Positions 59,626 to 64,000 of a stretch of DNA of 64,000 nt are shown piece after piece. Source of the DNA: Candidatus Bathyarchaeota archaeon. GTDB taxonomy: Archaea > Thermoproteota > Bathyarchaeia > Bathyarchaeales > Bathycorpusculaceae. The notes beneath the pieces are model-generated. The model was not told the DNA's origin. It saw only the letters and a program-made list of their open reading frames with translations, and searched no databases. A program made the position numbers and the translations under genes. The DNA is taken from assembly GCA_026014725.1 (NCBI GenBank), contig JAOZHV010000059.1:248001-312000 (forward strand), given 5' to 3'. How positions within the stretch are numbered: position 1 is the stretch's first letter; every line of letters starts with the position of its first letter.

Positions 59626-62262
59626 TCATGGTCGCTTTTTCATCATCATTAGTACCATTAGGACTAACAGGATGATGACTAAGACGAACAAGCCAGCGAT
59701 TGCAGGAACAAAGTATAGATCAGCCATTGATGGCTCTTGTGTAGGTTGCGCTGTAGCTGCAGCAGGTGCGTCAACTGCGTAGAATGATGTTTCAGCATAC
59801 GACCCATAGTAAGAGTTGGAGCCAGTGAATGATGCGATAACAGTGTACGAGCCAGGTATGTCAGGTGCCCAAGCGTAAGTGAACATGCCGCTTGCGTCGC
59901 TGGTGGTGGTGCCTATGTTTCGGTAGTTGCCGTTGGCGTCAATCACGTCCAGCGAGACTTTGACACCTTTCGCATCTGTCGGTTTTGATTTCTGCATGTA
60001 AACGTATTCCATCCATGCACTCATGCTCTCGTCCGCAACACACGCAACGCCATTGGGGAAACGTGCAGCTTGCTCATCCTGTGTGGTGCCTGCAGCAATG
60101 TCGGTTACAGTGCCTCTTATCACGATAGGCGTGCCAACGGTAGTAGCGATGTTTGGCGCCGTTACAGTCATAGCACTGGGTCCTTTGCCAATAGAGTAGA
60201 CTTTCATGTCATAGGCGTTGAGGTAGGAAAGTTGACCATCAGCGATTGGGAAGCCGAAGTCAGCAAAACCGCCCACGCAAGCCCAACTGTCGAGAATCCA
60301 TAACTCTTCACCAGTTGTAGCGTTGAGGCATCGTAGTTTTTCGTCTCTGTAGAGTGGCGTGTTTGGAGAGTGTTCATTGCTGTAAACGTAGATTTTTCCG
60401 TCAGCTATGGCGCCGATGAAGACTGGATATAGACCCCAGGATGTTTCTGCACCGCTGTTTGTGCTATTACCTTCACCGCCACCACCATAAGACCAGAGTA
60501 ATTTACCAGTTGTTGTCTCATAACAGAAGACCTCGCCGCCGTAACCGCCAACATAGAGTTTGCCGTAAGCTACGTAGCCTATTTGAGCGACACCACCGCT
60601 TCCGACTGTTGGATAGTAGTTGAATGCACGTGTGTTACCAACTGGACCCCATTTCTGATTTCCACTGTCAAGGTCGTAGCCGTACCACTGCATAGTTTCT
60701 TTGGTGCTTACAAAGAACATGCGGTTTTTTATATCCACGGTGCCAAGTTGCAATGTAATGTTGCCTGGTGGTACTTGAATATCTTTAGTCCATAACAGTG
60801 TGCCTCTTGAGCCTGGCTTAAGGCTGACCGCCCATACAGTGCCGTATGCTGTGCTGGCAGCTGCAACGCCGCCCCAAGTAGGTTGACCGAAGCTGGACCG
60901 CATGTTAGCGTAGCCTAGCAATAAGTCGTCATTGATTGCCCAGCCTATACCAGCATTAGATGTTGGTAAAGTTGGCAGGGTAACGTTCCAAGAGTATGAC
61001 AAGCGAAGTGTTGTGTTGAATACGTTGCCTACTGGTCTGTATCCAGTGCTGAGTAACGCATTTATTGGTCCATTACTTACGACGCTGGTGAAGTTCCATA
61101 GCGCTAACCATTTGCTTGCGAGATTGATTTGGTAAATGATTGGTTCGCCGCTGGGTCCATAACTCATGGTTCCTGATGGAACGTTGGTTATGTTGAATAC
61201 CCAATTTCCATCCCATGGATCGTACATCATCCAAGTTGTTACTTGACTAACTGTTTGGGTAGCAATCAAGTATGAGATAGCACCATGCTGGTTGGGTGTC
61301 TCCACGTCTATAACTGCGCCGAATGATGGGTTGACTGTGTAGTTTTGTCGCCATATCTCTTTACCAGTGCGTAAGTCAACGCAGATGTATCCTCCTCCAG
61401 AGCCTGCGTTACTGCGCGGTAATCCATAGTAGAGTCGTCCGCTGATGATGATTGGAGTGTTGAATTTGGTTTCATATGAAAGGCCTGTGTAGTACGCGAC
61501 TCCTGTGATTCCTGTTTCGGAGGAGGGCGAGTTTGGTCCAGCATATTCATTGTTTCCACCGACGATTCCGCCAAACGTGATTGATTTACTCCACATTATA
61601 TGTGAGTTGTCGGGTGCTGTGCCATCTGGAACGTATCGAACTGAGCCGAAGCTGTAGGCTGCTCCGAGGGGGTAGAGATAGTTTGAACCTATTGTGTACC
61701 AGTTCGAGTTCTGTCCTTCTATTGGTCTTGTCCAGTACTCAGTTGGCAGGGGGGTGAATTCACCTTCTGAGACTGGATCCTCTTGAACAGTTAAAGTTGT
61801 TGTCGCTGAACTGGGCAGATAGGTGTCATTTACAAATGCAGAAGTGGGGCTGTATTCGTAGTCAGTGTATTTTTGTCCAGGAAAAGTAAAGTTGAAAGTG
61901 TAGGTTCCAACTTGGTCAGGGACGAATGAAGTGAACGCTGAAGAGGTAGTGTCGGTTACTACGTCCCACGTCTTTGTTTCTGTTTTGCCGTCTGGTGCAG
62001 TGATTACGCATTTGTAGTTGTGGAATCTAATGTTGTTAGTAATTGATGCGCCGTCAGGTATTTTGTCGAGCCAAACCACAATTAGAGCTTGTTGACCTAC
62101 GCCTACAGGGTTTGGTGCAACGTTGATGAAAGCGAAAGTCGGGATATTCCATGGTGGGGTATGGGCTCCTACTGTAGGTACGAGCGCGAGCCAACTGCTC
62201 ACGGCAAGTATTATGCATAATGCAATCGCAATAGTTTTCACTTTATTCTCTGCTTTGCTCAT
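59626..62262 (-). CDS. Secreted PQQ-propeller protein with C-terminal anchor
   Basis: 878 residues. A signal sequence (about 8-33, IAIALCIILAVSSWLALVPT) leads an extracellular protein. An N-terminal beta-sandwich domain (to about 150) precedes repeated PQQ-type propeller blades with the motifs GKEIWRQNYTV, GTLLWTKDI, GNQKWGPVG, GKLLWSYGG and GEELWILDSW. An Ig-like domain near 770-850 (SDASGMFTYAWAPDIPGSY) and a C-terminal membrane helix with basic tail (FVLVIILLVLMVLMMMKKRP) follow. Many Asn-Ser/Thr sites suggest glycosylation. Surface binding role inferred; no catalytic motif. Confidence 0.85.
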   Translation of the reverse strand: MSKAENKVKTIAIALCIILAVSSWLALVPTVGAHTPPWNIPTFAFINVAPNPVGVGQQALIVVWLDKIPDGASITNNIRFHNYKCVITAPDGKTETKTWDVVTDTTSSAFTSFVPDQVGTYTFNFTFPGQKYTDYEYSPTSAFVNDTYLPSSATTTLTVQEDPVSEGEFTPLPTEYWTRPIEGQNSNWYTIGSNYLYPLGAAYSFGSVRYVPDGTAPDNSHIMWSKSITFGGIVGGNNEYAGPNSPSSETGITGVAYYTGLSYETKFNTPIIISGRLYYGLPRSNAGSGGGYICVDLRTGKEIWRQNYTVNPSFGAVIDVETPNQHGAISYLIATQTVSQVTTWMMYDPWDGNWVFNITNVPSGTMSYGPSGEPIIYQINLASKWLALWNFTSVVSNGPINALLSTGYRPVGNVFNTTLRLSYSWNVTLPTLPTSNAGIGWAINDDLLLGYANMRSSFGQPTWGGVAAASTAYGTVWAVSLKPGSRGTLLWTKDIQVPPGNITLQLGTVDIKNRMFFVSTKETMQWYGYDLDSGNQKWGPVGNTRAFNYYPTVGSGGVAQIGYVAYGKLYVGGYGGEVFCYETTTGKLLWSYGGGGEGNSTNSGAETSWGLYPVFIGAIADGKIYVYSNEHSPNTPLYRDEKLRCLNATTGEELWILDSWACVGGFADFGFPIADGQLSYLNAYDMKVYSIGKGPSAMTVTAPNIATTVGTPIVIRGTVTDIAAGTTQDEQAARFPNGVACVADESMSAWMEYVYMQKSKPTDAKGVKVSLDVIDANGNYRNIGTTTSDASGMFTYAWAPDIPGSYTVIASFTGSNSYYGSYAETSFYAVDAPAAATAQPTQEPSMADLYFVPAIAGLFVLVIILLVLMVLMMMKKRP

Positions 62263-62430
62263 TAAATTTGTCGTATTTTTTATTCTCCTATTATTTGGTA
62301 ATCACTCAGTTTATAGCGGATAATTTTTAAGAAAATGCGTATGTTAGCTACAGCAACAAGGAGTAAACTGAAACCTCAACAGCTAACATGAAAACCCCTT
62401 AAACAATGGAAATTAAACAAAGAAAGCTCA

Positions 62431-63222
62431 TTAGAGTAACGGTTTAGAATTGCGCCAAACCATTTCAAAATATTCTCGGATTATTCCAACAATTCCAGGA
62501 TTATTCAACCATAACCCACCAGAATCCCCGTGGGGAAGAGTTGGCGTGACACTCAGGAATGCTTCCTTTCCATCAATTATAGATAAAGTAACTTTGGGTG
62601 GTGTTGACGTTTTTCTTATTTCAAATTGCTCATATTTTTTAAAACTTTCAATTTCTTTTGGTAACCTTTCTTTTTCCTGTAAGAAAACGATAACTCGCAT
62701 TTTTACGCCTTTTAGCAACACCGTTCTCCACATTGAGACAACTTCACTTATAAGCGGTTCAAAGTCTTTCCAATAAATGATAATTTCATGTGCCGTTTTG
62801 TTTGAGTCAATCATTTCAGCGACTTTTCGTTTAGTTAATTTTCCGTCAGGAATTATGGCGAACTGACATTCATTTTCAACCGACGCCAAGTCGTTTTTCT
62901 GTTTATATGTTTTCAATAATTCTTTCGCTTTAGCCTTTACCTCCTCATGTTCCACCTCTTTGTGTTCCAGCAGCATTAGTATACCTTCATTCATCGGCAA
63001 CGCTTTGAAAAGGGTAGGGGTCGTCAATAATTTTTCAACGAGATTGAGTTCTTGTAATCGACCCATTACACGATAAATGTTGGCTCTATCTATTTTTGAG
63101 ACTGAAGAAAGCGTTTTTATTGTTGCTTTGCCCATTTTGGAGAGTGCGACATACACTTCAGCCTGAAGAGGAGTCAATCCAAGACTCGTTAATACTCGGA
63201 TGTCGTCATATGAATTCTGCAT
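62431..63222 (-). CDS. TrmB-family transcriptional regulator
   Basis: 263 residues. The N-terminal winged helix reads LTSLGLTPLQAEVYVALSKM, ATIKTLSSVSKIDRANIYRV and MGRLQELNLVEKLL, followed by a coiled linker and an effector-type domain (VENECQFAIIPDGKLTKRKV, IIYWKDFEPLISEVVSMWR, SIIDGKEAFLSVTP). TrmB proteins sense sugars or other ligands in archaea. Its target may be the divergent region or the neighbouring ABC-2 permease; no operator is seen. AT-rich promoter upstream with TTTACATAC repeats. Confidence 0.85.
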   Translation of the reverse strand: MQNSYDDIRVLTSLGLTPLQAEVYVALSKMGKATIKTLSSVSKIDRANIYRVMGRLQELNLVEKLLTTPTLFKALPMNEGILMLLEHKEVEHEEVKAKAKELLKTYKQKNDLASVENECQFAIIPDGKLTKRKVAEMIDSNKTAHEIIIYWKDFEPLISEVVSMWRTVLLKGVKMRVIVFLQEKERLPKEIESFKKYEQFEIRKTSTPPKVTLSIIDGKEAFLSVTPTLPHGDSGGLWLNNPGIVGIIREYFEMVWRNSKPLL

Positions 63223-63543
63223 TATACTTTACATACATATACATTTACAATATAAATATTTAGAAAACAGAAACAATAACCTCTACAAAAGACGTTGAAA
63301 TTAAAAAAATAAACAGCAGGGTAAAATTAAATTTTAACAAGAAACAAATTTCAAAGATAAAGCCTCATAAGATTAGAACTAGAAAAGTCGAAAATGCTTT
63401 GCCTCAACTAAATGCGAGATAACAAGCAACCCACAGTCATTTTGAACCATTAATTCTCATTTGTCCTTAATCATTTCTTTCACTGAATTTTAAATGAAAA
63501 ATTATGAAAAGAAGTTATCTCCCTTCTTTCCAGTAAATCGTCC
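63223..63543. other. AT-rich intergenic region
   Basis: 321 bases between the TrmB gene start and the ABC-2 permease stop. It carries the TrmB promoter (CATACATATACATTTACAAT near its left edge) and otherwise only AT-rich sequence. I see no open frame with a start signal and no repeat. Confidence 0.6.
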
Positions 63544-64000
63544 CTACACACTGGTTTTCTTCAACGCGATGAGGCACCCTGCGAAGAAAACAAAGCCAAA
63601 GCCCAGAAGAGCTATAAACGAAAGCCATGGGAAAGGTTGAGCTAAAGCTGCCGCTCGGAGACATGTGCTTGAATGTGTAAGGGGCAAGACATACAAAACT
63701 GCTTTGGCTGCATCGGGCATTTGGCTCAAAGCAAAGAAGGTGCCGCATAGGAAAGTCATCGGCAAAATAACCAACGTGCTGAAAGTGCTCATGCCCTGAT
63801 GTGTATTAATCAGCAAGGCAACAAGTACACCAAAGAGCGCAAACACAAAACAAGAGATAAATAAAATAATCACAAACAACGGACTTACAGTTAACGTGGG
63901 GGCAAGGACTAAACCAACAATCAATATAGCTACTGAGCTAATCAAGCCTCTCACCACACCAATTAAAGCTTTCCCGACAATAATCGACTCCAAGCGAACA
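63544..64000 (-). CDS. ABC-2 type transporter permease (5' part beyond window)
   Basis: The last ~150 residues of a permease, still open at the window edge. VRLESIIVGKALIGVVRGLI is the typical coupling stretch after a cytoplasmic helix, then four membrane segments (LISSVAILIVGLVLAPTLTV, FVIILFISCFVFALFGVLVA, TFSTLVILPMTFLCGTFFAL) and the C-terminal AALAQPFPWLSFIALLGFGF. It exports an unknown substrate with an ATPase expected beyond the window. Confidence 0.85.
   Translation of the reverse strand, partial: VRLESIIVGKALIGVVRGLISSVAILIVGLVLAPTLTVSPLFVIILFISCFVFALFGVLVALLINTHQGMSTFSTLVILPMTFLCGTFFALSQMPDAAKAVLYVLPLTHSSTCLRAAALAQPFPWLSFIALLGFGFVFFAGCLIALKKTSV

Overview
The window reads as a chromosomal segment of a mesophilic-looking archaeon. 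The information-processing and modification genes are archaeal: TATA-box-binding protein (8224-8784), an aTrm11-type tRNA G10 methyltransferase, TrmY, a Dph6-type diphthamide ligase, an archaeal signal peptidase I and an Lhr-type helicase. GTG and TTG starts are frequent, usually behind GAGG-like ribosome binding sites, and TATA boxes precede several genes. Form III RuBisCO with AMP phosphorylase, an SMC-ScpA-ScpB operon, DUF996 and DUF5518 membrane proteins and a processive GT2 enzyme suggest a Thermoproteota/Bathyarchaeia-like genome. That placement is an inference from gene content, since no rRNA is present. Catalase, a Fur/PerR-like regulator and MsrB show that the organism meets oxygen or peroxide.

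Layout. 60-2909: operon prs - trmG10 - rnz (minus strand). 3105-5910: an AT-rich accessory island with an unknown protein, a decayed transposase tail and an Mrr-like nuclease with C-terminal zinc fingers. 5965-13330: a YkgJ-like protein, a small Cren7-like zinc protein, signal peptidase, TBP, pyrE with an MBL hydrolase, DUF996, a PP-loop tRNA thiolase and a processive glycosyltransferase. 13699-18573: the smc-scpA-scpB condensin operon. 18784-25411: a second glycosyltransferase, tRNA-Thr(CGU), thiL, and a probable operon glyA - zinc-ribbon membrane protein - serA - dph6 - trmY. 25512-31022: metal and redox genes: a doubled palindromic operator in front of a DtxR-FeoA fusion regulator and feoB, then a Fur-like regulator divergent from catalase, and a NifU-domain protein. 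31266-34125: divergent RuBisCO III and AMP phosphorylase, two enzymes of the archaeal AMP/nucleoside salvage route to 3-phosphoglycerate.

34137-40512: membrane and envelope proteins (tandem DUF5518 pair, AIM24-like, NERD, LamG), a radical SAM/SPASM enzyme and a methyltransferase. 40619-47314: Lhr helicase, a frameshifted NO VEIN/DUF3883-like gene, MtaB-type methylthiotransferase, an autoregulated-looking ribbon-helix-helix operon and an AlkD-like glycosylase. 47971-59523: a mixed region of small membrane proteins, MsrB, MscS, cupin, nitroreductase, a zinc alcohol dehydrogenase with an LsrF-like aldolase, fasciclin, DUF4184, a membrane-anchored winged-helix regulator, an S51 peptidase and a PPC/DUF296 protein. 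59626-64000: an 878-residue secreted PQQ-propeller protein, a TrmB regulator and an ABC-2 permease cut by the window end.

The most unusual signal is a dispersed intergenic repeat family with at least five copies (6563-7070, 13370-13680, 39552-39660, 44408-44550, 47405-47710). It has modular long and short forms. Four of the five copies sit exactly between convergent gene ends, and the long forms carry repeated TTACTRCGACCA / TGGTCGYRGTAA boxes. I do not recognise it as a named element. A second candidate is a triply nested inverted repeat (31129-31193) that would fold into a compact RNA between the nifU-like gene and RuBisCO.
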